DNA of 64,000 nt, taken from Bacteroides zhangwenhongii. GTDB taxonomy: Bacteria; Bacteroidota; Bacteroidia; Bacteroidales; Bacteroidaceae. Below, piece after piece: positions 45,231 to 53,509 of the stretch. Numbering within the stretch: position 1 is the first letter of the stretch; the number at the start of each line of letters is the position of its first letter. Where the stretch lies: NCBI RefSeq assembly GCF_009193325.2, contig NZ_CP059856.1:2480001-2544000 (forward strand), given 5' to 3'. The position numbers and the translations under genes are program-made. The notes under the pieces were generated by a model. That model was not told the origin of the DNA. It did no database searches and saw only the letters and a program-made list of their open reading frames with translations.

Positions 45231-45788
45231 ATGGAAAAAGTATCATTACTAATGAAAGATTCCTCCGAAGGAGATTCTCAAAAAGAAACCATGATAGACT
45301 TTATTCTTTCATGGACATTACGTAGATCTATGCAACAATACAGTAAAGAGAAACCTATCCTTTACCAATATTGCAGAAAGATTCTTGGCAAACTGATTAA
45401 CATCGCAATGACAGACGACGTGCAAGTGATCTCCGTTGAAACTTGGAAACAATGGAAATATATTGATCTTTGGGCCAATATACATATAACGTACAATGGG
45501 AAAGAAGAACTTCATACCGTTTTGATTGAAAACAAAGCATATACATCGACTCACCATAATCAGTTAGCACGATACAAGGCTATTTTCGACCAAGTATGTG
45601 AAGAGTATATGCCTGATGCCAAAAGACATTATATACTAATCACCGCCTTGGATGAAATGCCGTCTATGCTGACAAGCGAATGTAAAGAGAACGGATATAC
45701 TCCATTCTGCCTGGGAGATTTAAATGATTATGAACAGCAAGATTCGGAAAGCGATTTGTTTAACGAGTTTTGGTTAAGATACTGGTAA
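45231..45788 (+). CDS. PD-(D/E)XK nuclease-superfamily protein
   Basis: This 185-residue protein shows a PD-(D/E)XK core: D79 in WKYIDLWANI and E100-x-K102 in HTVLIENKAYTSTHHNQLARY, followed by a YILIT strand. The family, similar to PDDEXK_4, is frequent in Bacteroidetes accessory DNA, and enzymatic activity has rarely been tested. A nuclease in DNA repair or defence is a possible role. It lies 34 bp after the structured RNA terminator, so expression may depend on readthrough. It is followed 3 bp later by a gene for a secreted protein. Confidence 0.75.
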   Translation: MEKVSLLMKDSSEGDSQKETMIDFILSWTLRRSMQQYSKEKPILYQYCRKILGKLINIAMTDDVQVISVETWKQWKYIDLWANIHITYNGKEELHTVLIENKAYTSTHHNQLARYKAIFDQVCEEYMPDAKRHYILITALDEMPSMLTSECKENGYTPFCLGDLNDYEQQDSESDLFNEFWLRYW

Positions 45789-45790
45789 AT

Positions 45791-46948
45791 ATGGGAAAGT
45801 CTTTATTAATATGCATATTTCTCTGTATGGGAGTATGCAAGACGAATGCACAAATAATGGATTTATCAAAATTGATTAAGTCTAAGAAAGATAAAACAGA
45901 AGCATTCTCTCGGCAATTACAAAACACAAAAGATTCACTTTTGAAAGTAATAGATAATAAGTTATACAAAAGTACATCTTTAGATGATATTGGAATGGCT
46001 ATTGATAATCCTTACACATATAATTTCCCTATATTCTATTCAGGAGAATCAATGGAAAGCCTAAAAAGGAAATCTAAAGAATTAGAGAAAATAAAAAAAA
46101 GAATAGAGCAGGATATCATCAAGAAAGAACTCGAACTGCAAAGAACTGATTCCATTCAAAAAGTTAATGAAATCATAAAAATAGAACAAGAAAGAATAGC
46201 CGATTCTTTGTATTTAATCCGAGCTGCTCAAACATGGGAATGGTTGTACGACAAAAAAGGCAAATGGGAAAAAGTAGACCGCACATACCCTAAAGAAGAA
46301 CACTATCAAGTAAATTCACTGTTTCCCCAATATCAAGTAATAAATAAAAATGCCTATTTGAATGGAAAATTAGTTGGTGTATGCCACCCAACTAAAAACG
46401 ATAAGGACCAAAGCGAGCAAGACCATCTTTTTCGCATAGACATGATGACTTTTTTATGCCAGCAAGACTTTCTAAACAACAAATATGATATACAAAAAGA
46501 ATCATCCAAAACCCAAGAATACATAAAAGTAAAATTAGGTCTTAAAAAACAGCCAACACCTGCCGACAGTCCTGTATATAAAGAGATGATAGCTAACGCC
46601 CAAAAACTCCGTATAGCACAAGAAAGGCTACGTAAAGGAGAAATCGATTTGAACACGTACAATAGAATTAAAATAAAATTGGGAGCCAAATCTACAGAAT
46701 CCGTATATCAAGCAATGGCGGATAGTGAAAGCCCGGAAATAAATGCTGGGGAACGGTACTTGGAGCAACTGCGTGATGACAACTACCCCTTAATCAGAAG
46801 TTACACTATCAATAGAATAGATGGAACCAATTTCACCTATCAATTCAGCAATGAAAAGAAAGAAGAGACACTTAGTGTCAAGGTTTCATTCTTTGTTAAT
46901 GAGAATAAAGAAGTTCGGTATAAAATTTCTTCACTTCAAAAAAAATAA
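45791..46948 (+). CDS. Secreted Lys/Glu-rich protein of unknown function
   Basis: I start at ATG 45791 (MGKSLLICIFLCMGVCKTNAQ, a signal peptide), 2 bp after the stop of the PD-(D/E)XK gene. The protein has 385 residues. Residues about 80-140 form a coiled coil (SLKRKSKELEKIKKRIEQDIIKKELEL). A segment near residue 280 (RIAQERLRKGEIDLNTYNRIKIKLG) resembles a SHOCT-type oligomerisation motif, but weakly. I do not recognise the family. It is AT-rich, like its neighbours. The next gene follows after 5 bp. Confidence 0.65.
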   Translation: MGKSLLICIFLCMGVCKTNAQIMDLSKLIKSKKDKTEAFSRQLQNTKDSLLKVIDNKLYKSTSLDDIGMAIDNPYTYNFPIFYSGESMESLKRKSKELEKIKKRIEQDIIKKELELQRTDSIQKVNEIIKIEQERIADSLYLIRAAQTWEWLYDKKGKWEKVDRTYPKEEHYQVNSLFPQYQVINKNAYLNGKLVGVCHPTKNDKDQSEQDHLFRIDMMTFLCQQDFLNNKYDIQKESSKTQEYIKVKLGLKKQPTPADSPVYKEMIANAQKLRIAQERLRKGEIDLNTYNRIKIKLGAKSTESVYQAMADSESPEINAGERYLEQLRDDNYPLIRSYTINRIDGTNFTYQFSNEKKEETLSVKVSFFVNENKEVRYKISSLQKK

Positions 46949-46953
46949 GCCTT

Positions 46954-48186
46954 ATGGAAAAAGATATAAAAAAATGCCCTTATTGCGGGGAAGCGATCTT
47001 GGCTGTAGCTAAGAAGTGTAAATACTGTGGTGAATGGCTAGAAGAAAAGCAAAAAGAGAAGGATAAATCATTGCAAACAAAGGATAACAAGGAGGTGAAA
47101 AGAACTTCATTCTTATCTCACTATTTTACCAACGTTATTCTGAAACAGTATGCTGATTTTAGTGGTACAGCAACAAGAAAACAGTATTGGCTATATATAC
47201 TTTTTTATTCGGCCATACTCAGCGTTACTTCATGTGCCGACCTGTTATTAGGAATAGATTTTAAACTATACGATGAGAGTCTTGGCTACGGCTGGCTGTT
47301 CACTTTTGCGTCATTGGCTCTTTTTGTTCCTTCATTAGCAATAAGTGTACGCCGCTTGCATGATATCGGAAAAAGTGGATGGTGGTATCTAATCGTTCTT
47401 GTTCCCATAGTAGGCATATTTTGGCTACTCGTTTTGCTATGCAAGAAAGGGAATGCGGTCAATCGGCATATTCCTTTAACCTTTACAGATAAAATAGTAC
47501 TCAGCGTATCTGCAATCATTGTAGCAATTCTGGTTATACTGGTCTGTTTACAACCTGCTGAAAAATTTCAGGCATCCCAACCTCAAAACAGCAATTGGTA
47601 TCTTGATGAAGACACTGCCGGAGTAGACACGTTAGACAACGTAAACTATTCCGAGAACAGACAGAATATAAATAACGGAAACGATGAAAATTTCAAAAAA
47701 CAGATTATACACGACTATGCTTGCTATTATGCTATCTATACTTTCTGTTACAACATGAAACAAGCCATAACCAATGGATACAGAGGTATTGGTCTCGAAG
47801 TAGTTGGTGGCGATGAAGTAGTAAATGACGATTTGCTTTTGATATCCAATGAAGATTATCAATGGTTGTTGCAACAATTCGAATTTTCAAACTTTTCCCG
47901 TCTATTAAGAGCTTACGCAAATGGCAACAGAAAATACAGAGGTGACTTATTTGAAAGCGATCTTGGAAACATAGCAATCGATTGCCTAAACAAACATGAA
48001 GTTGTTCTGAATAGCCAATGGTTTGAAATATTCGATGGTTATCTGCCCTATAATGAATTACAGCTTAATGAATTCCATAAGTTGGGAAGTAAGAAGTTTC
48101 AAGTAACATTTGTAGACTTCAATATCAGCCCTAATTTTGTGTTCAATTTCGATTATAACGATGGACTTACTATCACCGTAAACTAA
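46954..48186 (+). CDS. Zinc-ribbon DUF805 membrane protein
   Basis: This 410-residue protein begins with a double-CxxC zinc ribbon (C8, C11, C22, C25 in KKCPYCGEAILAVAKKCKYCGEWLEE). It then has a DUF805 membrane domain with four helices (about residues 70-195), including the conserved LAISVRRLHDIGKSGWWYLI. The C-terminal 200 residues (from about 220) form an unrecognised, probably extracytoplasmic domain. The three genes from 45231 are spaced 2-5 bp and form an operon. DUF805 proteins with a zinc ribbon are often near accessory genes. No direct function is known. Confidence 0.8.
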   Translation: MEKDIKKCPYCGEAILAVAKKCKYCGEWLEEKQKEKDKSLQTKDNKEVKRTSFLSHYFTNVILKQYADFSGTATRKQYWLYILFYSAILSVTSCADLLLGIDFKLYDESLGYGWLFTFASLALFVPSLAISVRRLHDIGKSGWWYLIVLVPIVGIFWLLVLLCKKGNAVNRHIPLTFTDKIVLSVSAIIVAILVILVCLQPAEKFQASQPQNSNWYLDEDTAGVDTLDNVNYSENRQNINNGNDENFKKQIIHDYACYYAIYTFCYNMKQAITNGYRGIGLEVVGGDEVVNDDLLLISNEDYQWLLQQFEFSNFSRLLRAYANGNRKYRGDLFESDLGNIAIDCLNKHEVVLNSQWFEIFDGYLPYNELQLNEFHKLGSKKFQVTFVDFNISPNFVFNFDYNDGLTITVN

Positions 48187-48273
48187 ATTAATTTTATTAC
48201 AATGAAATATAACAACTCACCTAAAGATTAATTCAAAGTCATAGAAAAGTTGTTTTCATTGCGTCAATCCATC

Positions 48274-48329
48274 AATTGCACAACAAAAGTGCAGAAATTA
48301 ATAGTTTTCTGCACTTTTGTTGTGCAATT
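48274..48329. promoter_or_regulatory. 24-bp-arm palindromic operator of the AAA/DUF4143 gene
   Basis: Arms 48274-48297 and 48306-48329 are perfect reverse complements around an 8-nt loop. Each arm itself carries TGCAC and GTGCA half-sites (cacaacaaaagtgcag), and a further GTGCA lies at 48340-48344. The palindrome ends 4 bp before the -7 element at 48333-48340, so binding would block transcription. It could also act as a terminator for the upstream operon. Confidence 0.65.
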
Positions 48330-48332
48330 AAT

Positions 48333-48340
48333 GTATCTTT
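48333..48340 (+). promoter_or_regulatory. Bacteroidetes -7 element of the AAA/DUF4143 gene
   Basis: TATCTTTG matches TAnnTTTG. It is 12 bp before ATG 48353, so the messenger would have a leader of only a few nucleotides. Confidence 0.6.
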
Positions 48341-48352
48341 GTGCATAAATAT

Positions 48353-49531
48353 ATGCCAACCATGGACAGATTATACGAAAGCTTCAATAAACTCCTTAAA
48401 GCTACAAGTACCGATTTTATCCGATACAAGTATGCAGAAATAAATTGGGGCAGCCATATGCTCGGACTTGTCGGACCACGCGGAATAGGTAAAACCACCA
48501 TGTTCCTACAACATATCAAGCAGAACATGAATCCGAAAAATACATTATATGTTTCAGCAGACAATATGTATTTTGCCGATAATTCCCTGATTGACCTAAC
48601 GGACAAATTCAGCAAACAAGGCGGCAAACATTTATTCATTGATGAAATACACAAATATCCTAATTGGTCTCGTGAATTAAAGCAGATATTCGATTCTTAT
48701 CCGGATATGCAAGTTCTTTTTACAGGTTCCTCTATTCTGGATATTTATAAAGGAACGGCAGATTTGAGCAGACGTGCACCAATCTATGAAATGCAAGGAC
48801 TGTCTTTCAGAGAATATTTAAGTATGTTCCATCAAATTCATGTACCAGCCTACTCATTAGAAGAAATACTGGAGCATAAAGTTGAAATTCCGGGAATAGC
48901 ACATCCACTTCCGCTATTCGCTGAATATATACGACACGGCTATTACCCGTTTAGCAAAGATACCACTTTTGAAATTGAGTTAAACCAAGTAATCAACCAA
49001 ACTATGGAGAATGACATTCCTCAATACGCTAATATGAATGTCTCGACAGGGCGAAAACTCAAACAATTGTTGATGATTATTGCCAAAAGCGTCCCATTTA
49101 AACCTGTCATGCAGAAACTCGCTGACATCATCGGAGTAAGTCGTAATTATTTAAGCGATTACTTACTTTATATTGAGAAAGCGGGAATGATAGCTCAGGT
49201 TAGGGATGATACAGGTGGAATCAGAGGGTTAGGAAAAGTAGAAAAAATATATCTTGATAATACTAATCTCATTTATGCGTTAGGAAGAGAGAATTCCAAT
49301 ATTGGCAATATGCGTGAAACATTCTTTTATAACCAGATGCGAGTGAAACAGGATGTTATATCTTCCAAGATTTCTGATTTTCAAATTGGAGAAAGAACAT
49401 TCGAAATAGGAGGAAAAAACAAAGGACAGCAACAGATTGCTAAAGCACAAGAAGGATATATTGTGAAAGACGATATTGAAACCGGTTATGGGAATATTAT
49501 TCCGCTTTGGAACTTCGGGATGAATTATTAG
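48353..49531 (+). CDS. AAA ATPase with DUF4143 domain
   Basis: I start at ATG 48353 (MPTMDRLYESFNKLLKATST); a GTG at 48341 overlaps the promoter element and is unlikely. The protein has 392 residues. Walker A is GPRGIGKTT (41-49), Walker B is HLFIDEIHK (93-101), and LFTGSSILDI is the sensor-like strand. The C-terminal region has a winged-helix fold and a DUF4143 nuclease-like end (IGERTFEIGGKNKGQQQIAKAQEGYIV). Such proteins are common in Bacteroidetes and archaea, often with highly similar copies and repeats upstream. A role in defence or in mobile DNA has been guessed but not shown. Confidence 0.88.
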   Translation: MPTMDRLYESFNKLLKATSTDFIRYKYAEINWGSHMLGLVGPRGIGKTTMFLQHIKQNMNPKNTLYVSADNMYFADNSLIDLTDKFSKQGGKHLFIDEIHKYPNWSRELKQIFDSYPDMQVLFTGSSILDIYKGTADLSRRAPIYEMQGLSFREYLSMFHQIHVPAYSLEEILEHKVEIPGIAHPLPLFAEYIRHGYYPFSKDTTFEIELNQVINQTMENDIPQYANMNVSTGRKLKQLLMIIAKSVPFKPVMQKLADIIGVSRNYLSDYLLYIEKAGMIAQVRDDTGGIRGLGKVEKIYLDNTNLIYALGRENSNIGNMRETFFYNQMRVKQDVISSKISDFQIGERTFEIGGKNKGQQQIAKAQEGYIVKDDIETGYGNIIPLWNFGMNY

Positions 49532-49567
49532 TCATATCTTTGCATCAACTTTTAAATAAAGAGATTT

Positions 49568-50356
49568 ATGTCACATACCAGACAAGAACAGATGGAAGCC
49601 TTCGGACGCTTCCTGGACATTCTCGACGAACTGCGTGTTAAATGTCCCTGGGACCGTAAACAGACGAATGAAAGTCTGCGTCCCAACACCATAGAAGAGA
49701 CTTACGAACTTTGCGATGCCCTGATGAGGGATGACAAGAAAGAAATCTGCAAAGAATTGGGAGACGTATTATTGCACGTCGCTTTCTATGCCAAGATAGG
49801 CTCGGAAACAGGAGATTTTGACATCAAAGATGTTTGCGACAAACTGTGCGATAAGCTGATTTTCCGCCATCCGCATGTGTTCGGAGAGGTGAAAGCAGAG
49901 ACAGCCGGACAAGTTTCCGAGAACTGGGAACAATTGAAACTCAAAGAGAAAGATGGAAACAAGAGTGTATTAAGCGGTGTGCCCGCTGCCCTACCCTCGC
50001 TTATCAAGGCTTACCGTATTCAGGACAAGGCCCGCAATGTAGGTTTCGACTGGGAAGAACGGGAACAGGTTTGGGATAAAGTGAAAGAAGAAATAGGTGA
50101 GTTTCAGGAGGAAGTGGTCAACATGGATAAAGAGAAGGCAGAAGCTGAATTCGGCGACGTGATGTTCAGCCTCATCAATGCGGCACGCCTTTATAAAATC
50201 AATCCCGATAATGCACTGGAACTTACCAACCAGAAGTTTATCCGCCGCTTCAACTATCTGGAAGAGCACACCATCAAAGAAGGCAAGAATCTGAAAGACA
50301 TGACCCTGGAAGAGATGGATGCCATTTGGAACGAAGCCAAGAAAAAAGGATTATAG
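49568..50356 (+). CDS. mazG: MazG nucleoside triphosphate pyrophosphohydrolase
   Basis: This 262-residue enzyme cleaves nucleoside triphosphates to monophosphates and pyrophosphate, helping clear non-canonical nucleotides. It has two tandem MazG domains. The first carries CPWDRKQTNESLRPNTIEETYELCDAL and KELGDVLLHVAFYAKIG with the metal-binding Glu and Asp; the second carries KEEIGEFQEEVV and EAEFGDVMFSLINAARL. The C-terminus MTLEEMDAIWNEAKKKGL is typical. A terminator hairpin follows at 50388-50419. Confidence 0.95.
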   Translation: MSHTRQEQMEAFGRFLDILDELRVKCPWDRKQTNESLRPNTIEETYELCDALMRDDKKEICKELGDVLLHVAFYAKIGSETGDFDIKDVCDKLCDKLIFRHPHVFGEVKAETAGQVSENWEQLKLKEKDGNKSVLSGVPAALPSLIKAYRIQDKARNVGFDWEEREQVWDKVKEEIGEFQEEVVNMDKEKAEAEFGDVMFSLINAARLYKINPDNALELTNQKFIRRFNYLEEHTIKEGKNLKDMTLEEMDAIWNEAKKKGL

Positions 50357-50387
50357 TTTCGCATGAACCTGATACCGAAAAAAAAAT

Positions 50388-50419
50388 GAAGGCTCTATTC
50401 CTACGAAAACAGAGCCTTC
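50388..50419. terminator. Terminator between mazG and the convergent gene
   Basis: gaaggctct (50388-50396) pairs with agagccttc (50411-50419), flanked by A and T runs. A second small hairpin ACAGACG/CGTCTGT lies at 50427-50443. They may terminate transcription from both sides. Confidence 0.6.
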
Positions 50420-50471
50420 ATTTCCCACAGACGAAACGTCTGTCCGCACTCCGACAGAGCGTCTGGTTTAT

Positions 50472-50939
50472 TCACTTACTTTTTTTTGTATCTTTACTTT
50501 CTCCCTTACGGTGCATACCTTTGATCATTTCCCTATGGAAACGCATTTCCGCCCGTTGCACAAGAAAGATCTTCTTGCTGGAAAGGATTTTATTGAACTT
50601 GCCCAAATAGGTTCTATCTAGTTGGTCGGCAGCAATACGGTTCTCAGCAATCTTCTCATTGATTTCTTTGTATTGAGCTTCCGTAGTTTTATCATCCTTT
50701 CCTTTACGCATCAGGTTCCATGATTCGTCATTCAGTTTTTTCTTCTTATCCTGAAGTTCAAAATAAATAGGAAAGAACTTTGCAGCTTCTTCTTTAGTCA
50801 GTTTTGCTTGTTCAATAATATATGCCTTTTGTTTTGTTCTGAATTCCTCGCGAGATAAATGTTGTTCACATCCGTCGGCAGCCCAAAGAAGGGGCATAAA
50901 GCCACACAACAGAACAAGTAATGCAATTAATTTTTTCAT
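50472..50939 (-). CDS. Spy/CpxP-like periplasmic protein
   Basis: This 155-residue protein has a signal peptide (MKKLIALLVLLCGFMPLLWA). The mature part is basic and helical: EFRTKQKAYIIEQAKLTKEEAAKFFPIYFELQDKKKKLND and DKTTEAQYKEINEKIAENR. Such a layout resembles small periplasmic helical proteins related to Spy and CpxP. It lies third in a set with an ECF sigma and a membrane anti-sigma candidate, so it may be a stress-induced chaperone or sensor, but the family match is by general shape only. Confidence 0.6.
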   Translation of the reverse strand: MKKLIALLVLLCGFMPLLWAADGCEQHLSREEFRTKQKAYIIEQAKLTKEEAAKFFPIYFELQDKKKKLNDESWNLMRKGKDDKTTEAQYKEINEKIAENRIAADQLDRTYLGKFNKILSSKKIFLVQRAEMRFHREMIKGMHRKGESKDTKKSK

Positions 50940-50966
50940 TTTCCGTATTCAATCAGTTTTAATAAA

Positions 50967-51374
50967 TCATTCTACACTCGCGTCACTCAGATAGACATAC
51001 AACGAATAATCATCCAACATGGCACGATCCAATGCCATATCAATCATTTCATCGGATATGACTTCAGTTTCTATCTCAGTCGCCGCCACATCAATATCTG
51101 CAACAGACTTACGATCTGACGACGCCACCCGTATAATCAAGGCAGCCCCCACAAACATAGCTGCCATATAGAGCAATGGTTTCAGTCTTGTCCATGTACT
51201 GACAGGTTCTTCCTTGAAAACCACTTTCTCTTTTTCAGGAAGTTTATTCATCACCTCTGAAGTCAGGTTCTCAAAGTAACCACCAGGAACTTTGAAGGAA
51301 TCTTCCTTACCAAGTTTCTTCAATAGGATATCTTCTTCTTTCATTCGTTTTTCTCCTCTCTTTGATTTAGACAT
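50967..51374 (-). CDS. Small membrane protein, anti-sigma candidate
   Basis: This 135-residue protein has a charged N-terminus (KKLGKEDSFKVPGGYFENLTSEVMNKL, the GYFE motif being common in Bacteroides anti-sigma-like proteins) and one membrane helix at about residues 78-96 (LLYMAAMFVGAALIIRV). A short extracytoplasmic tail follows. It follows the ECF sigma gene by 17 bp, so it may be its anti-sigma factor. The start may be at residue 11 (MKEED, 51344) instead. Confidence 0.6.
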   Translation of the reverse strand: MSKSKRGEKRMKEEDILLKKLGKEDSFKVPGGYFENLTSEVMNKLPEKEKVVFKEEPVSTWTRLKPLLYMAAMFVGAALIIRVASSDRKSVADIDVAATEIETEVISDEMIDMALDRAMLDDYSLYVYLSDASVE

Positions 51375-51391
51375 AGTCCGAGTCCAAAGGT

Positions 51392-51943
51392 TTAATCAAT
51401 GTCTTCTAAAAACTTCTCTATTTTCTTCACTGCATGATGATAAGATGCTTTCAAAGCACCGACTGAGGTACCGAAGATTTCAGACATTTCTTCATATTTC
51501 ATTTCTTGATAGTATTTCAGATTGAACACCATGCGCTGTTTCTCCGGTAAAGTCATTAATGCCTTTTGCAAACACAACTGCGCCTCATCACCCGAAAAGT
51601 ATGGGTCGCTTTCCAGTTTCTGCACAACCGCCGCTTCCGGATCATCAATGGCCAAGGTAGTGACGGCACGTTGCCTATTCAGGAAAGTGAGGCATTCATT
51701 CAACGCAATACGATAGAGCCAGGTAGACAACTTCGCCTCAGCACGGAAATAATCAATATTCGTCCATGCCTTGATAAAAGTATTTTGCAGGAGATCGTTC
51801 GCATCCTCATGCGACAGCACCAGCCGACGGATCTGCCAATACAATTGTTCGCTATACTGCGCCACAATCATTTCAAATCCTTGTCGCTGCGTACTCTCCT
51901 CCTGGAGGAGCTTCAGAACTTCGCGCTCGTTATAAGGGGTCAT
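51392..51943 (-). CDS. ECF RNA polymerase sigma factor
   Basis: This 183-residue sigma-70 family protein has region 2 (QRGFEMIVAQYSEQLYWQIRRLVLSHEDANDLLQNTFIKAW) and region 4 (LPEKQRMVFNLKYYQEMKYEEMSEIFGTSVGALKASYHHAVKKI). It likely governs a small envelope regulon. It is the first gene of a three-gene set with the membrane anti-sigma candidate and the Spy-like protein, and follows the L,D-transpeptidase gene after 24 bp. Confidence 0.92.
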   Translation of the reverse strand: MTPYNEREVLKLLQEESTQRQGFEMIVAQYSEQLYWQIRRLVLSHEDANDLLQNTFIKAWTNIDYFRAEAKLSTWLYRIALNECLTFLNRQRAVTTLAIDDPEAAVVQKLESDPYFSGDEAQLCLQKALMTLPEKQRMVFNLKYYQEMKYEEMSEIFGTSVGALKASYHHAVKKIEKFLEDID

Positions 51944-51967
51944 AATCTCTTGTATCTCTATGTTTAT

Positions 51968-53509
51968 TTATGGTTTCAAATCCAGAGCGGTCATTGCCTT
52001 TAGTAAAGACGGATCATACTTATAAATGTCATCACAATACATCAAATTATTATCGGCAGACAGATAAACAGTCTGATAATCTATAAACAAAGGCACATAT
52101 TTCTCCAAACTATAATGTTTCAATTCACGGTAGGCCGCACTGATAGGAAGCTTCTTTCCTTCCTCGCTTATCGGCTTGAGGTCCATTGCAATGCGGATGC
52201 GGTCTTCCAGTAATTCATCCGGTTCTTCTAATAAGAAGAAAGCAAAATCGAGTGCTTTCTGAAGACGTACACAACCATGGCTCACCGCCCGATTCTTTCG
52301 CGTGAAAGCCCAACGGGAAGGAGTATCGTGCAAATAAACGGAATAAGGATTTGGGAAACGGAAAATGATACGCCCCAACGAATTTCCCGTCTTATTATCC
52401 TGTTTCACAGTATAAGGTACTCCCTTGCCCGCATACCTCGCCCATTTGATACTATGAGGATCGACTTGTATACCATTCTTATCATACACCTTCATGCGGT
52501 TACGGGTAAAGTAAGTTGTATCCCTGCGATAAGTAGGAATAATCTCTTTCCGGATAATACTTTGAGGAACATTCCAATACGGATTCAGCTCCATATAGTA
52601 GATTCTGCTGGACAACAAAGGTGTTTTATTCTTCACGCTTCCCACACAAATGCGCATTTCCAGAATAGAGTCTGCTTCCTCGTTGACGGCTTGCAGCATG
52701 AATGCCGCCACATTTGCCACCACATATTTCTTCCCTTTATCCAGAGCATACTGCCAACGCTCCCGTTCCAGATTCAGCAATAAACGATCCCGGTAATAAT
52801 CCGTAGTATCCGTCTTTCCCCAATCATTCACGCGCACCAATTCCTCCTGCATTTTCTTATAAAGACGGGAAGAGGGTTGCGCCCAATGAAAGGCGGCAGT
52901 GGGATTGGCACGCAAAGAATCAAGAGCCGACAATGCAAATTTCATATCACAACGCTTCAGAGGAATACGGTCTATCGAATCATTCCATCTGCGCTCCGGA
53001 GGTAGAAAACCAAACTTTAACCGGCACACATACGAAAGGTAGGCAGTCGTTAACTGATATTCCAAATCCGCCAACAGACTATTCATCGTTTTTCCATCCT
53101 GCAATTGCAATGTACGTATCTGCTGCAGCCCGCTACGGATACTATCCGCAGAATAAAGATTCGGATTAATCCCATGCCGCGAGATATTCTCCAGCCAATA
53201 CAACATTGAGTCCGCCGCCTGCACGGTCGGCTTATCGGAGACTAATGAATCATTCAACCATAAGAAATCACCTTCCTTCTGATAATGAGAGACTAACGCG
53301 GAATCCCAGGCAGTAGCCTGTTTATTGTCTTTCAAATAGACACGAATAATCTGCCGAATACTATCCGCACTGATCCGATAGGCTGGATTAAACAGTTCCT
53401 GAAGATTAGACAGAGAATCCGGTATCGGAGACAAAGGTTTCTCCTTTTTACAAGCAGCCAAGCAAATTATACATACTATTACTCCCCAAAACAACCGACT
53501 ACTTTTCAT
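51968..53509 (-). CDS. L,D-transpeptidase (YcbB-like) lipoprotein
   Basis: I start at ATG 53509 (MKSSRLFWGVIVCIICLAACKKE, lipobox Cys20), 513 residues. This start overlaps the end of rnz by 11 bp. The YkuD catalytic domain occupies about residues 285-435, with His394 in YLHDTPSRWAF and the catalytic Cys413 in VSHGCVRLQ. An N-terminal scaffold region that resembles YcbB precedes it. The enzyme should crosslink peptidoglycan with 3-3 bonds in the periplasm or attach proteins. It seems co-transcribed with rnz. Confidence 0.9.
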   Translation of the reverse strand: MKSSRLFWGVIVCIICLAACKKEKPLSPIPDSLSNLQELFNPAYRISADSIRQIIRVYLKDNKQATAWDSALVSHYQKEGDFLWLNDSLVSDKPTVQAADSMLYWLENISRHGINPNLYSADSIRSGLQQIRTLQLQDGKTMNSLLADLEYQLTTAYLSYVCRLKFGFLPPERRWNDSIDRIPLKRCDMKFALSALDSLRANPTAAFHWAQPSSRLYKKMQEELVRVNDWGKTDTTDYYRDRLLLNLERERWQYALDKGKKYVVANVAAFMLQAVNEEADSILEMRICVGSVKNKTPLLSSRIYYMELNPYWNVPQSIIRKEIIPTYRRDTTYFTRNRMKVYDKNGIQVDPHSIKWARYAGKGVPYTVKQDNKTGNSLGRIIFRFPNPYSVYLHDTPSRWAFTRKNRAVSHGCVRLQKALDFAFFLLEEPDELLEDRIRIAMDLKPISEEGKKLPISAAYRELKHYSLEKYVPLFIDYQTVYLSADNNLMYCDDIYKYDPSLLKAMTALDLKP

